DNA from: Campylobacter fetus subsp. fetus
GTDB lineage: Bacteria > Campylobacterota > Campylobacteria > Campylobacterales > Campylobacteraceae
Assembly (NCBI RefSeq): GCF_900475935.1
Contig: NZ_LS483431.1
Location: 558,001-622,000 of the forward strand
Reading direction: 5' to 3'
DNA: 64,000 bases
Below are positions 9,801 through 19,505 of this stretch, piece after piece. Positions within the stretch are counted from its first letter, which is position 1. Each line of letters opens with the position of its first letter. Position numbers and translations under genes: made by a program. The notes beneath the pieces are model-generated. The model did not search any database. It worked only from the letters and a program-made list of their open reading frames with translations, and was not told where the DNA came from.

Positions 9801-10723
9801 ACATTCCTCTGTATATGAAAAATTCTCATTTTAGCACAGCTGCTTCTTGGATTTTGTTTTATTTCATCCTCGCTCGGAGTTATCGGTTTTTTTGTTAATA
9901 TTTTTCCTATTGAATGGTTATTTCCGCACTCGCATTTCATAACAAAATTATCACATATGCAGCTTTTTTCCCACTCTTTAAATGTTGATTTTGCTATTTT
10001 ATCTTCTAAAGAGTGAAATGAGATTATATCTAAAATTGCATTGTTTATTTTTGAACTTTTTATTAAATTTAAAAGATTATTTAGCTCGTCAAGTTCTTTA
10101 TTTACTTCTATTCGTATCGCTTGAAAAGCCAAAATAGCTATGCTTACGCTTCTGTTTTTTAAATTTGAACGACCTATAATACTAGATAACTCTTTTGCTG
10201 ATTTTATAGGAGATTTGTCTCTTGCGTCTACTATTTTTTGAGCTAAACTTTTTGCATTTGGAAGCTCTGCGTATTTATAAAAAATATCCGCTAATTGATC
10301 TTTTGAATATGAGTTTATCAACTCTTTTGCGCTAAAAGTCTGATTTTTATCCATTCTCATATCTAAATTGTTGCTATTTATGCTAAATCCTCTTTCGTCA
10401 AGATCTAACTGAAGTGAGCTAACTCCTATATCGGCTAAGATACCTCTTATATCTTCGTGGTCTATTTTATTTAAAATTCCTGCAAAATTACTTTTATAAA
10501 TTTTTATTCTATCTGAGTATTTTTCAAATTTAGCTTTGCAAAATGATAAAGATTCGCTATCTCTATCGCAAGCTATGATTTTTAAATTTGGATTTGATAT
10601 CAAAATAGCTTCGCTGTGTCCACCGTACCCTAATGTACAATCTAATATAGTACCGTTTTTTATATCTTTAAAAGAGTTCAAAACAGGCTTTAACAAAACC
10701 GGTATATGAGGCGAATCCAACAC
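9797..10723 (-). CDS. rsmH: 16S rRNA (cytosine(1402)-N4)-methyltransferase
   Basis: RsmH (MraW) methylates C1402 of 16S rRNA. The protein is 308 residues with the SAM-binding motif LDCTLGYGGHSEAIL near residue 28, GILADIGVSSLQLD and GFSINSNNLDMRMD, all family signatures, and an IISFHSLEDKIAK motif near residue 213. It heads a three-gene minus-strand operon with the ftsL-like and FUSC genes and is divergent from the next plus-strand gene across 105 bp. Confidence 0.96.
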   Translation of the reverse strand: MLDSPHIPVLLKPVLNSFKDIKNGTILDCTLGYGGHSEAILISNPNLKIIACDRDSESLSFCKAKFEKYSDRIKIYKSNFAGILNKIDHEDIRGILADIGVSSLQLDLDERGFSINSNNLDMRMDKNQTFSAKELINSYSKDQLADIFYKYAELPNAKSLAQKIVDARDKSPIKSAKELSSIIGRSNLKNRSVSIAILAFQAIRIEVNKELDELNNLLNLIKSSKINNAILDIISFHSLEDKIAKSTFKEWEKSCICDNFVMKCECGNNHSIGKILTKKPITPSEDEIKQNPRSSCAKMRIFHIQRNV

Positions 10724-10828
10724 GTTTCCTTAATATAAGATTATTTTAGTATGTTAGCATAAATTTATTGAAGTTGTAATAAAAGCCGGATATTTGCTAT
10801 AATTATCACAAATAATTTAGGAAAAGTT

Positions 10829-11422
10829 ATGAATATTGAATACTCTATGGGTGAGATAAAAAAGATATCCGCATCTATGTTTAAAAAGAATTTTTTCGGT
10901 ATATTCCATGGATCTATATCGGCTAGAATCGAGCATAATCAGTTTGTTATCAATAAAAAAGATGCGATATTTGATGGACTTAGCAACGATGATCTGACTT
11001 TGCTTTATTCCAAAAAAGATTATAGATGGAACGATGCTAGCATAGATAGCGATATACATCTAAATATATATAAAAATATCGGCGAGGCAAAATATATTTG
11101 TTACGCGATGCCGCCTTATTTGACAGCTTACAGCATGGATCATATAACTATTGAACCGCGAGATTACTTTGGATATATGAAATTTGATAATATATTTATT
11201 TATGATATAAAGCAATTTGATGATTGGTATGAGAGAGCTCCATCTGAGATATGTAGGTATATGATAGAAAAAAACAGCAATATCATGGTTATAAAAGGAT
11301 ATGGTGTTTATGTATATGAAAGAACTGCGTATGATCTGGCAAAGACGGTAGCTCTTTTAGAAAATAGTTGTAAAATGATAAATTATGCAAGCAGATTTCA
11401 AAATTTAAATTTAGGTTTGTGA
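10829..11422 (+). CDS. Class II aldolase/adducin-fold protein lacking the metal-binding His pair
   Basis: A 197-residue protein that follows the class II aldolase/adducin head: GSISARI near residue 30, DIHLNIYKNIGEAKYICYAMPPYLTAYSM in the middle and VIKGYGVYVYERTAYDLAKTVALLE near the end. The H-x-H motif that binds the catalytic metal, expected after the ICYA strand, is replaced by MPPY, and the downstream His of HGV is replaced in GYGVYV. A catalytic aldolase role is therefore unlikely; a binding or structural role is more plausible. A -10 TATAAT lies at 10799-10804 and a Shine-Dalgarno (TTAGGAAAAG) precedes the ATG. It precedes ppiD/ftsA/ftsZ in the division cluster. Confidence 0.75.
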   Translation: MNIEYSMGEIKKISASMFKKNFFGIFHGSISARIEHNQFVINKKDAIFDGLSNDDLTLLYSKKDYRWNDASIDSDIHLNIYKNIGEAKYICYAMPPYLTAYSMDHITIEPRDYFGYMKFDNIFIYDIKQFDDWYERAPSEICRYMIEKNSNIMVIKGYGVYVYERTAYDLAKTVALLENSCKMINYASRFQNLNLGL

Positions 11423-11542
11423 ATTAGTAAAAAAGTTAGTAAAATTTTACAAAATTTAATTTTAGCATATGATTTTAAGGTAATTTAAACAGAGTTTTGG
11501 TAGAATTGCGATGTTTATTGCGATTTATGATAAAGGAAAATT

Positions 11543-13000
11543 ATGTTAACTTGGATGCAGAAGCATAAAAAGTATTTGGTTGTGACTATTTGGATAAGCA
11601 CTATTGCATTTGTCGGAGCAGGTTTTGTTGGTTGGGGTGCTTATGATCTTAATAGTAATAGAGCAACTTCGGTAGCGAAAGTAGGAAATAGAAATATTAC
11701 AATCCAAGAATTTCAAAAAACTTATAGCAATTTATATAATTATTATTCGAGTTTATCTGAGGGTAAATTTACTCAAGAACAAGCTGATGAAATGGGGCTT
11801 GATAGAATCGCTTTACAAAGATTAATCCAAGAAAATTTATTTTTAAATTATGTTGACGATATAGGACTTATGGTTTCCAAAGAGGAACTTATAGCGGCTT
11901 TGACGTCGGATGAAGGTTTTCAAGTAGATGGTAAATTCGATAAAAGCAGATATGAAGATACATTAAAAAGAGCTAGAATCACTCCAAAAGATTTTGAAAA
12001 TGAACTTACGAATAAACTTTTATTAAACAAATTTTTTGATGCTATAAATTTAAAAACAAATCAGACGGATTTGGATATTTTGGCTTCTAGTTATTTTATG
12101 GAAGATAAGGTTTCTATAAACATTATCAAAGCCGATAAAAACAGTATTTCAGTAGATGAAAACGAGTTAAAAGATCTATGGGAAAAAAGTAAAAATAGAT
12201 ATCTAACTAAGAGCAAATTTGAGCTACAAACAAAATTTATACCGCAAACTAATATAGATGTGAATGATACCGTTTTAGAGGAATTTTTTGAAGAAAACAG
12301 AGGCAATTATAGAGACGGTTTTGATAAACTTTTAACTTTTGACAAAGCAAAAGATGATGTAAAATACGATTATGAGCTAAAACAAGCTAGAAAAACAGCC
12401 CTTGAAGAGTATTTAAAGATAAAAAAAGGAGAATCAAACGCTACTACTGCAGTAACAGTATTAGAAGATAATGAGGATTTTCCTATAAATGAGCTAAGAG
12501 ATGCTAAAGTAGGCGATGTTTTAAAGCCGTTTGAGTACAAAAACGGATATATGATAGCAGAATTAGTTGGCAAAAATATGCCAGAAGTGATGAGCTATGA
12601 AGAGGCAAAGGATGCTCTTACCAAGGTTTATATGGATGAAAAAGGTAAAAAACTTCTCGAAGAAAAAGCAAAACAATCTTTGAATAATTTTAGTGGAAAA
12701 GATATAGGATTTGTAAGTAGAGATACTAAAAAAAGTATCGACGGACTTAGCGAAACTGAGTATTTAACGTTTATTATGAAGCTATTTGAAAGTCCAAATA
12801 AAAACGGATATGTTATGTTAGATACAAAGGCTGTTGTGTATAGTATTTTAGAGCAGAGACTTTTAAATTTAGATAAAGTAAAAGAGTATAATGCTCTACT
12901 CTCTCAAAATGCTAGTGCTATAAAAAATGGACAATTAGAGCGAGATCTATTAGATGCTTTGCAAAAACGTTACAAAATTGAACAATACTATAAAAGGTAA
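11543..13000 (+). CDS. PpiD/SurA-type periplasmic chaperone, PPIase domain degenerate
   Basis: A 485-residue inner-membrane-anchored periplasmic protein: short cytoplasmic N-terminus, TM helix about 12-33, then a SurA_N-like chaperone segment (VAKVGNRNITIQEFQKTY onward). The parvulin prolyl-isomerase domain is shortened and hard to see; the region around DVLKPFEYKNGYMIAELVGK resembles only its C-terminal half. Campylobacter homologues at this position before ftsA are annotated as PpiD-like. It probably helps fold exported proteins at the SecYEG exit. It lies 5 bp before ftsA and probably shares a transcript with it. Confidence 0.8.
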   Translation: MLTWMQKHKKYLVVTIWISTIAFVGAGFVGWGAYDLNSNRATSVAKVGNRNITIQEFQKTYSNLYNYYSSLSEGKFTQEQADEMGLDRIALQRLIQENLFLNYVDDIGLMVSKEELIAALTSDEGFQVDGKFDKSRYEDTLKRARITPKDFENELTNKLLLNKFFDAINLKTNQTDLDILASSYFMEDKVSINIIKADKNSISVDENELKDLWEKSKNRYLTKSKFELQTKFIPQTNIDVNDTVLEEFFEENRGNYRDGFDKLLTFDKAKDDVKYDYELKQARKTALEEYLKIKKGESNATTAVTVLEDNEDFPINELRDAKVGDVLKPFEYKNGYMIAELVGKNMPEVMSYEEAKDALTKVYMDEKGKKLLEEKAKQSLNNFSGKDIGFVSRDTKKSIDGLSETEYLTFIMKLFESPNKNGYVMLDTKAVVYSILEQRLLNLDKVKEYNALLSQNASAIKNGQLERDLLDALQKRYKIEQYYKR

Positions 13001-13005
13001 TAATC

Positions 13006-14490
13006 GTGGGAACTAAGATACTTGGTATAGACATCGGCTCCACACAAATTTGTGCTATTATGGCTGAATGTGAGAATAGCAGCACTAGATCAGATAATGC
13101 GATTAAAGTGATAGGCATGGGGTCTGTAAAATCACAAGGATTAAAAAAAGGTTCTATCACAAATATTGAATTAGCATCAAACTCTATTAAAGCAGTCGTA
13201 AATGATGTAATGAGAATAGCAGGAACAAAATTTGATAAAGTTATAGTATCCATATCTGGTAAAGATGCTAAAAACATAGACTGCAAAGACGTTATAAACA
13301 TACCAGAACGCGAAGTAAATATAAAACAGATTGAACGTGCTATAAGCTCAGCCGAATATAAGGTAAAGATCCCGCATGATTATGAGATCATACACACTTT
13401 ACCGTATAATTTTAAAATAGACGAACAAGACAATATAGAAGATCCGCTTGGTATGAACGGCACTAGACTTGAAGTTCAAGCTCACATTATCGTAGTACAA
13501 AAATCAGCAGTTATGAATTTAAGAAAAGCTATAGAAAAAGCTGGTTTAAAAGCTGATAATATAGTATTATCCGGCTATGCTTCAGCTATAGCTACTTTGA
13601 ATGAAGATGAAAAAGCTTTGGGAGCCGTACTTATAGATATGGGCGGAGCTAGTTGTAATATGGTTATTCATTCTGGTAACTCTATTAGGTATAATGAGTT
13701 TTTAGGTGTAGGCTCATCAAATATCACAATTGACTTATCTACTATTTTACATACTCCTCCTACAGTTGCAGAAGATATAAAAGTTAAATACGGAACACTT
13801 AAAAATCAAGGCAACGAGCTTATCGTGTTGCCTGATTTGGGAGATGAAAACTCAAGCCACGAAGTTGATATTAGCGTAATTACAAAAGTTATTTATATGC
13901 GAGTAGAAGAAACTTTGATGATACTTGCTAAGATGCTTAGCGAGAGTAATTATAAAGATCTAGCAGGAGCAGGAGTTGTGCTAACTGGCGGGATGACAAA
14001 ATTAGACGGCTTAAGAGAGTTAGCCTCAGCCGTATTTGATAGCATGCCAGTAAGAATAGCTAGACCAAGAGAGTTTGAAAGCTCTATAGACGTATTTAAA
14101 GATCCTGCAAATTCGTGTGCGATAGGGCTTTGTTTGTATGGTGCTGGCTATTTTACTCCTTATGAGATAGACTCTGAAAGAAAACTAAGATACAAAGATG
14201 AACCTATGATAAAAAATAGAGGTTTAATATCTGTAAAAGAAATGGATGAAAAGCGTGATCAAGTATTACACAGTGACACTAAAGATAAATTTGATAAAGA
14301 TTATGAGATATATGAAGGTATTGAAGATGAAATTAGCATAAATACTCAAAATAATGACCTAAAAGGTATTGATTTAAAGATAGAAAATGACGATTCTATA
14401 AAGAACGATGTTGGAGCCAAAAGGATAGATATGGCAGATAGCATTAATCCGTTTTCTAAGTTTATTAATTATCTAAAAAATTTATTCTAA
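13006..14490 (+). CDS. ftsA: Cell division protein FtsA
   Basis: An actin-fold ATPase that tethers FtsZ to the membrane. Signatures include the N-terminal GIDIGSTQICAIMAE phosphate-1 motif, GAVLIDMGGASCNMVI (phosphate-2) and GAGVVLTGGMTKLDGL (adenosine motif). At 494 residues it is longer than the usual 410-430 because of a charged tail (about 410-480) before a short C-terminal amphipathic helix (INPFSKFINYLKNLF) that should serve as the membrane-targeting sequence. The start is GTG at 13006. It lies 13 bp before ftsZ. Confidence 0.96.
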   Translation: MGTKILGIDIGSTQICAIMAECENSSTRSDNAIKVIGMGSVKSQGLKKGSITNIELASNSIKAVVNDVMRIAGTKFDKVIVSISGKDAKNIDCKDVINIPEREVNIKQIERAISSAEYKVKIPHDYEIIHTLPYNFKIDEQDNIEDPLGMNGTRLEVQAHIIVVQKSAVMNLRKAIEKAGLKADNIVLSGYASAIATLNEDEKALGAVLIDMGGASCNMVIHSGNSIRYNEFLGVGSSNITIDLSTILHTPPTVAEDIKVKYGTLKNQGNELIVLPDLGDENSSHEVDISVITKVIYMRVEETLMILAKMLSESNYKDLAGAGVVLTGGMTKLDGLRELASAVFDSMPVRIARPREFESSIDVFKDPANSCAIGLCLYGAGYFTPYEIDSERKLRYKDEPMIKNRGLISVKEMDEKRDQVLHSDTKDKFDKDYEIYEGIEDEISINTQNNDLKGIDLKIENDDSIKNDVGAKRIDMADSINPFSKFINYLKNLF

Positions 14491-14503
14491 TAAGGGAGAT
14501 GAT

Positions 14504-15658
14504 ATGGGCGGTTTCACAGTAGAAGAGAATAAAAACATATATGGCGCCAAAATAAAAGTTGTTGGAGTAGGCGGCGGCGGCGGCAATATGATAAATCATA
14601 TTGTAAGAGAAGGCATAAATAATCAAGACGGAATGAGATCCGTTGATTTGATAGCTGCAAATACCGATGCTCAAGCATTAGAAGACTCTTCGGCTACAAC
14701 TAGAATACAGTTAGGAGAGAAAAAAACTAGAGGTCTTGGTGCAGGTATGGTTCCTGAAGTCGGTAAAGAAGCTGCCCTTGAGAGTTATGAAGAGATCAAA
14801 ACTACTTTGGAATATTCTGATATAGTTTTTATAGCGTCTGGATTTGGCGGCGGTACAGGTACCGGGGCAGCTCCCATAATTGCTCAAGCCGCTAAAGAGG
14901 TAGGCGCTTTAACGGTAGCTGTTATTACTACTCCTTTTGCTTTTGAAGGTAAAAAAAGAATGAGATTGGCTCTTGAAGGTATAGAGGAACTAAAAAAAGA
15001 GTGCGATAGCATAGTTGTTATACCAAATCAAAAACTTATGGGAATAATAGACAAAAAAGCTGGTATAAAAGATAGCTTTAAAGAGGTTGACAATATATTA
15101 GCTCGCGCTGTTAGCGGTATGAGTTCCATAGTATTGAGTTCTGGAAAAAGCGATATCAACCTTGACTTTGCCGATGTTAGAACTGCTATGAGTCATAGAG
15201 GATTATCTCTTATGGGAGTTGGAGAGGCTGATGGTGAAGAAGCAGCACAAGAGGCTCTTAAAAATGCGATCCAATCTCCGCTTCTTGATGATATGAATAT
15301 CAAAGGCGCAATGGGAGTTTTAGTGCATTTTAGATTCCACCCAAGCTGCCCTATGAGTGATATAAGTGAAGCCATGCTTATAGTAGAAGATAGTGCAGAC
15401 GCAGACGCTGATATATTCTTTGGAACTCTTACTGATGATACTATGGAAGAAGGAAGAGTTCAAGTAACTTTAGTAGCTACTGGTTTTTATGATAAAAACA
15501 GTACAAAACAGCCTGAGGCTGCTCCTGTGCCTGAAGCAGTTCAAGAAAAAAGAGAACAAAATATATTTGGTGCTTACAGAAGAGCATCTGGATATGATGT
15601 AAATGTGAATTCAGATGATCTAGATATACCAACAGTGAGCCGTTTTAAATTAGATTAA
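14504..15658 (+). CDS. ftsZ: Cell division GTPase FtsZ
   Basis: The tubulin-like GTPase forms the division ring. The 384-residue protein has the GTP-binding glycine loop GGGTGTGAAP near residue 115, VVGVGGGGGNMINH at the N-terminus and the T7-loop region LDFADVRTAMSHRG. The C-terminal peptide LDIPTVSRFKLD matches the conserved tail that binds FtsA. A good Shine-Dalgarno (AAGGGAG) precedes the ATG. It is convergent with the peptidase lipoprotein gene, 17 bp away, with no obvious terminator between. Confidence 0.98.
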   Translation: MGGFTVEENKNIYGAKIKVVGVGGGGGNMINHIVREGINNQDGMRSVDLIAANTDAQALEDSSATTRIQLGEKKTRGLGAGMVPEVGKEAALESYEEIKTTLEYSDIVFIASGFGGGTGTGAAPIIAQAAKEVGALTVAVITTPFAFEGKKRMRLALEGIEELKKECDSIVVIPNQKLMGIIDKKAGIKDSFKEVDNILARAVSGMSSIVLSSGKSDINLDFADVRTAMSHRGLSLMGVGEADGEEAAQEALKNAIQSPLLDDMNIKGAMGVLVHFRFHPSCPMSDISEAMLIVEDSADADADIFFGTLTDDTMEEGRVQVTLVATGFYDKNSTKQPEAAPVPEAVQEKREQNIFGAYRRASGYDVNVNSDDLDIPTVSRFKLD

Positions 15659-15675
15659 TATATTAAACCCCCTTA

Positions 15676-17616
15676 TTATCCTTTGTTTAGCCATATTTGG
15701 CTAAACTCCGGACGATATTCAAAATGCATTGTATCAAAATGTTCCCATCTTCCTCCCCATATAAAACCATTTTTTTCAAAAACTTCTACTATATCTTTTG
15801 GTATATTATTATGATATTTCCCGTCTTTACTCCATTGCCAGTAGTCGCTCATATTGACATTTATATCTATGGCTATACCCCAGCTATGAGCCGATAAAAG
15901 ATCGGTTTTTGATATTTTTCTATAGTTGAAAGTTCCTGCTGGATTATCTAAGTATTTTAATAAATTTGGATTGTTTTTTACCATAAAATCCAGTTCGTCG
16001 CTAACTTTCTGCAGTGCTTTTGCAGCACCGTTTTTTGAGTTAAATTTAAATGTTTTATTGACTGAATTTTTAAGCCATACGACATCAATTAAATTTGATT
16101 GCACTTCATTTTTTGTTTTTCCATATATTTTTGAGAAAAATTGCTCATTTCTGAATCTCCCCGCATCTATAAGTTTTGCATCAAGAGGCTCAAGCAGCGG
16201 ATAATCATAAGCCAGCATATCTTTTATGCTTGGACGCTTTATGAGTTCATCATATGTTTTTTGTTTTCCATCATCAAAAATCATACTAGAATTATCATCA
16301 AAAATTACTTTATTGTCTTCTATTTTCACTCCATAACCATTTTGAAATGCTGATTTTTCATCTTGTATGATTATATTCATAGATGTTATTTTAGAAAGTA
16401 ATAGAGCCTCATCGCTTATGCTTTCGTTTTCTTTTCCTATCTCTAGATCGGTTATGGCGATTTTGCCTATCATGGCCCTGCCGTTATCTTTAGTTTTTAT
16501 CCCCCATGAGTCATGTACCGATGTTAAAGTTCCGTTTATATCTCCTGCATATATCATAATATGCCCGGGCATATAAAGTAGTGTTAAAAACGGAATTGCG
16601 TATTTTTTTATCATATCTTTTTTCTCATTATTTGTTAAATTTTTTAAATTTATAACTCTGCCAATTTGTCCTTGAGCTTTTGAGTTTCTAGGTAGCCAAA
16701 CACCAAATGAGCTAAAATAATCTTTTATAAATAGTGAGCAGTCTCTTAGCTTGTTTTCTCCACCCCATCCATAATTTTGACCAAGCAGTTCATTTAATGT
16801 TGTTTTTAAATTTTGGCTATTTATTGTTTGAAACTGTTTTGCATACTCTTTGCTTATTGTGAAGTTATTTTTAAATTTAAAAGAGAAGTAATCCTCAGAG
16901 TCGTACGGAAATATCGATCCTATCCTAGAATAAAACAGAAAATTACCGTTTTCATCTTTTATCGCTTCATTATCTTTTGTAAATACCGCAAATTTATATC
17001 TTTGAAACTCATCTGCTTCACTTTTTGTTAGCAATTTGATATCTTTTGATCTAACAAAACCCCACAAAGAGTCGCTTTTTACGAATGCCCACGCACCGTC
17101 TTTACTAAAATGAGATACTAAAAGTGGATGAAAAGCACCTAAAACAGACTCTTGCAAGTAATCAAACGGATATCCTTCTCCGGCTTTAGATGGATCTAAA
17201 AATAGTTTTTCTATAGTTGGAAAATCCCTAACTTCGGTATTTGCAATTGTAATAGCAGGCTGCAAAATGCTTTTGAACTTATCAAAATTTGCATTATTTT
17301 TTTGAGCCAAAAACCACTCATCGCTTCTTGGGAGTTTACTCTCTCCGTAATACTTCTTATTTGGACTGTTTTTATATATGTTAAAAGCCCACATAAGCTC
17401 GTTTTTACTCTCTTTGATCTCATCGTTCCAGACGCTAAAAAACTTACTTAATAGCTCAAATTCGTTAGCTTTGATACTTTTACCAAGATCTGGTAAAATA
17501 CTTGCGTTTTGCTCAAATTTAAGGCTAAGTATAGGTTCTGGTTGCGGAATTTGATCTATTTTGGGAGCGCACCCGACAAAAAATAGTACTAAAACAGAAT
17601 AAACAAGTCTTTTCAT
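15676..17616 (-). CDS. Lipoprotein with NlpC/P60-type and M15 peptidase domains
   Basis: A 646-residue protein with a lipobox (FFVGC, Cys16), so probably a lipoprotein facing the periplasm. The middle holds SH3-like segments (about 150-260), then an NlpC/P60-like domain with the nucleophile Cys293 in LRDCSLFIKDYF and a His in PGHIMIYAG. The C-terminus (about 520-646) is an M15/VanY-like domain with the metal motif SAHSWGIAIDIN and HFDTMHFEYRP. It thus joins an endopeptidase that would cut the peptide stem with an L,D- or D,D-carboxypeptidase-like module. The role in peptidoglycan editing is inference; both active sites appear intact. Confidence 0.85.
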   Translation of the reverse strand: MKRLVYSVLVLFFVGCAPKIDQIPQPEPILSLKFEQNASILPDLGKSIKANEFELLSKFFSVWNDEIKESKNELMWAFNIYKNSPNKKYYGESKLPRSDEWFLAQKNNANFDKFKSILQPAITIANTEVRDFPTIEKLFLDPSKAGEGYPFDYLQESVLGAFHPLLVSHFSKDGAWAFVKSDSLWGFVRSKDIKLLTKSEADEFQRYKFAVFTKDNEAIKDENGNFLFYSRIGSIFPYDSEDYFSFKFKNNFTISKEYAKQFQTINSQNLKTTLNELLGQNYGWGGENKLRDCSLFIKDYFSSFGVWLPRNSKAQGQIGRVINLKNLTNNEKKDMIKKYAIPFLTLLYMPGHIMIYAGDINGTLTSVHDSWGIKTKDNGRAMIGKIAITDLEIGKENESISDEALLLSKITSMNIIIQDEKSAFQNGYGVKIEDNKVIFDDNSSMIFDDGKQKTYDELIKRPSIKDMLAYDYPLLEPLDAKLIDAGRFRNEQFFSKIYGKTKNEVQSNLIDVVWLKNSVNKTFKFNSKNGAAKALQKVSDELDFMVKNNPNLLKYLDNPAGTFNYRKISKTDLLSAHSWGIAIDINVNMSDYWQWSKDGKYHNNIPKDIVEVFEKNGFIWGGRWEHFDTMHFEYRPEFSQIWLNKG

Positions 17617-17673
17617 ATAATTTCCTCAAATTTTTAGTATAATATAGTAATTATAACAAAAATAGGGTTTGAT

Positions 17674-18981
17674 TTGTTAAACGATATTTTAAACATTTTA
17701 AATGATTCTAATCTATTTTTAACCGGCGGTGGCGGAGTTGGAAAAAGTTATACTATCAAAGAGATAATTAGCCACTATAAAAGCGGGTTTAAAAATGTAG
17801 TTGTGCTAGGAAGCACCGGTATAAGCGCTGTTGGAGTAGGAGGTGTTAGTTGTCATAGTTTTTTTAAATTTGGAATTAGCGAGAATTTTGAAGAGTTAAA
17901 ACTTCTTGATAAAAAGCAAAAATCAAAGTTAAATGAGCTAAAAAAAATACTTAAAAATTGTGATTTATTAATCATCGATGAGATTTCCATGGTAAGCGCT
18001 GAGCTTATGGAGATGATAAGTTTAAGACTTATTTGGTCTGGATTTAGAGGCAGGGTTTTGCTTGTAGGGGATTTTTATCAACTTCCGCCAGTAAAAAAAT
18101 CTGTTCAAAATCTATTATTTAGCTTTAATTACGCATTTAGCTCAAATGCTTGGAATAGTCTAAATCTCACAAATGTAGAGCTTAGAGTTTCAAAAAGAAC
18201 TAAAGATATCAGCTTTTATAAGATACTATCTAAAATACGAATAGGAGTGATAGACGATGAAATTTGCGACTTTTTAAAAAGCAAAATGGTGCGTGAAATT
18301 CCAAACAATATAACTGCTCTTTTTGGTAGAAATTATGAAGCCGATAGATTAAATGAACAGCGTTTAAACGAGATAAACTCTAGTTTAGAGACGATAGTGG
18401 CTAAAACTAAAATTTATGATAACTCACTGCACAGCGTTGCTTTACAGAAATGGATTTCAAATTTGAATTCTCCTTGTGAACTTAGGCTAAAAAAGGGAGC
18501 TAAAGTTATGTTTTTAGCTAATAAATGGGGTGAATATTATAACGGAGAGCAGGGTATTATAAGAGAGTTTGTAAAAGGAGATGACGGAGTTGAGATTATT
18601 TTAGTGCAAAAAGATAGCGGAGAAGTCATAGGAGTAGAACCACATACTTATGAGCTATATGATTATCATATGAAAGATGAAGAATTGTCGCAAACTTTAA
18701 AAGCCAACTATATGCAGTTTCCTTTGAAATTAGCTTACGCCATTACTATCCATAAATCTCAAGGTATGAGTATAGAAAAATTTGCCTGTAACTTGGATAA
18801 TATATTTGCAAACGGTCAGCTATATGTCGCACTTTCAAGAGCTATTAGCGCAGATGGACTTTATATACAATACACAAAAAATATAGATTTCGCAGATTAT
18901 TTAAAAAAAGTGGTTAAGATAGACAATGAGGTTAGTGATTTTTATAGAAATAGCAAATTTATAAAGGAGAATAACATATGA
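17674..18981 (+). CDS. SF1B helicase, Pif1/RecD2-like
   Basis: A 435-residue ATP-dependent DNA helicase. Walker A is GGGGVGKSYT near residue 18, Walker B LLIIDEISMVS near 107, GDFYQLPPV is motif III, and the UvrD_C_2 end has AYAITIHKSQGMS and LYVALSRAIS (motifs V/VI). The compact size without long N-terminal domains is closest to bacterial Pif1-like helicases. The start is TTG at 17674; a -10 TATAAT at 17638-17643 fits it. It overlaps the following small exported-protein gene by 4 bp. As I recall C. jejuni keeps this helicase next to lolA and secA. Confidence 0.88.
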   Translation: MLNDILNILNDSNLFLTGGGGVGKSYTIKEIISHYKSGFKNVVVLGSTGISAVGVGGVSCHSFFKFGISENFEELKLLDKKQKSKLNELKKILKNCDLLIIDEISMVSAELMEMISLRLIWSGFRGRVLLVGDFYQLPPVKKSVQNLLFSFNYAFSSNAWNSLNLTNVELRVSKRTKDISFYKILSKIRIGVIDDEICDFLKSKMVREIPNNITALFGRNYEADRLNEQRLNEINSSLETIVAKTKIYDNSLHSVALQKWISNLNSPCELRLKKGAKVMFLANKWGEYYNGEQGIIREFVKGDDGVEIILVQKDSGEVIGVEPHTYELYDYHMKDEELSQTLKANYMQFPLKLAYAITIHKSQGMSIEKFACNLDNIFANGQLYVALSRAISADGLYIQYTKNIDFADYLKKVVKIDNEVSDFYRNSKFIKENNI

Positions 18982-19448
18982 GAAAACCGATTCTTTTTGT
19001 TCTATTTTGTGTATCTATGATTGCAGGAACTCTGCGTATAGATAATTTTGAGAGCGATTTATACTCAAAATCAGGAGCAAATAATATGAAAAAAATCTCC
19101 ATGAGTTTAGAGTTTATAGCTAGAGACGAGAATGTAAATGAGTCTGCTATTTATGATTCTTTGAATGTTGTAGTTGGTAGTTTTTATGCCGAAGATCTTA
19201 TGACTTCTAGAGGAAAAGAGAGCTTTAAAACAACTCTTATAAAATATATATCAAAAAAATATTCTTTAGATATCGATGAAATTTATATAATAAGTCTTAA
19301 GATTTTGAACGAAATAGATATAGAAAAGATAATAAAAGCTATAAAAGAAAGAGATCTTTGCCCTACAAATAACGGAGCAAAGAATAAAACAGATAACTAT
19401 AATTTAAATTTAAATAAAGACTTTGGAAAAGATTTTGGAGAAAATTAG
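18978..19448 (+). CDS. Small exported protein of unknown function
   Basis: A 156-residue protein with an N-terminal signal sequence (KPILFVLFCVSMIAG) and a helical, charged mature part ending in an Asn/Lys-rich tail. I do not recognise a domain. The ATG overlaps the helicase TGA (ATGA at 18978-18981) and has AAAGGAGA upstream, so translation is coupled. A homologue at the same place is, as I recall, annotated as periplasmic in C. jejuni. Confidence 0.7.
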   Translation: MRKPILFVLFCVSMIAGTLRIDNFESDLYSKSGANNMKKISMSLEFIARDENVNESAIYDSLNVVVGSFYAEDLMTSRGKESFKTTLIKYISKKYSLDIDEIYIISLKILNEIDIEKIIKAIKERDLCPTNNGAKNKTDNYNLNLNKDFGKDFGEN

Positions 19449-19475
19449 ATATTTTTGCTATTTATAAATTTAAAC

Positions 19476-19505
19476 TTAGCAAACTATCTAGTCTTAGTTT
19501 GCTAA
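19476..19505. terminator. Possible bidirectional hairpin between the exported-protein gene and lolA
   Basis: Perfect 10-bp arms TTAGCAAACT (19476-19485) and AGTTTGCTAA (19496-19505) enclose a 10-nt loop between convergent genes. The right arm covers the lolA stop codon. There is no long U-run, so intrinsic termination is uncertain. Confidence 0.4.
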
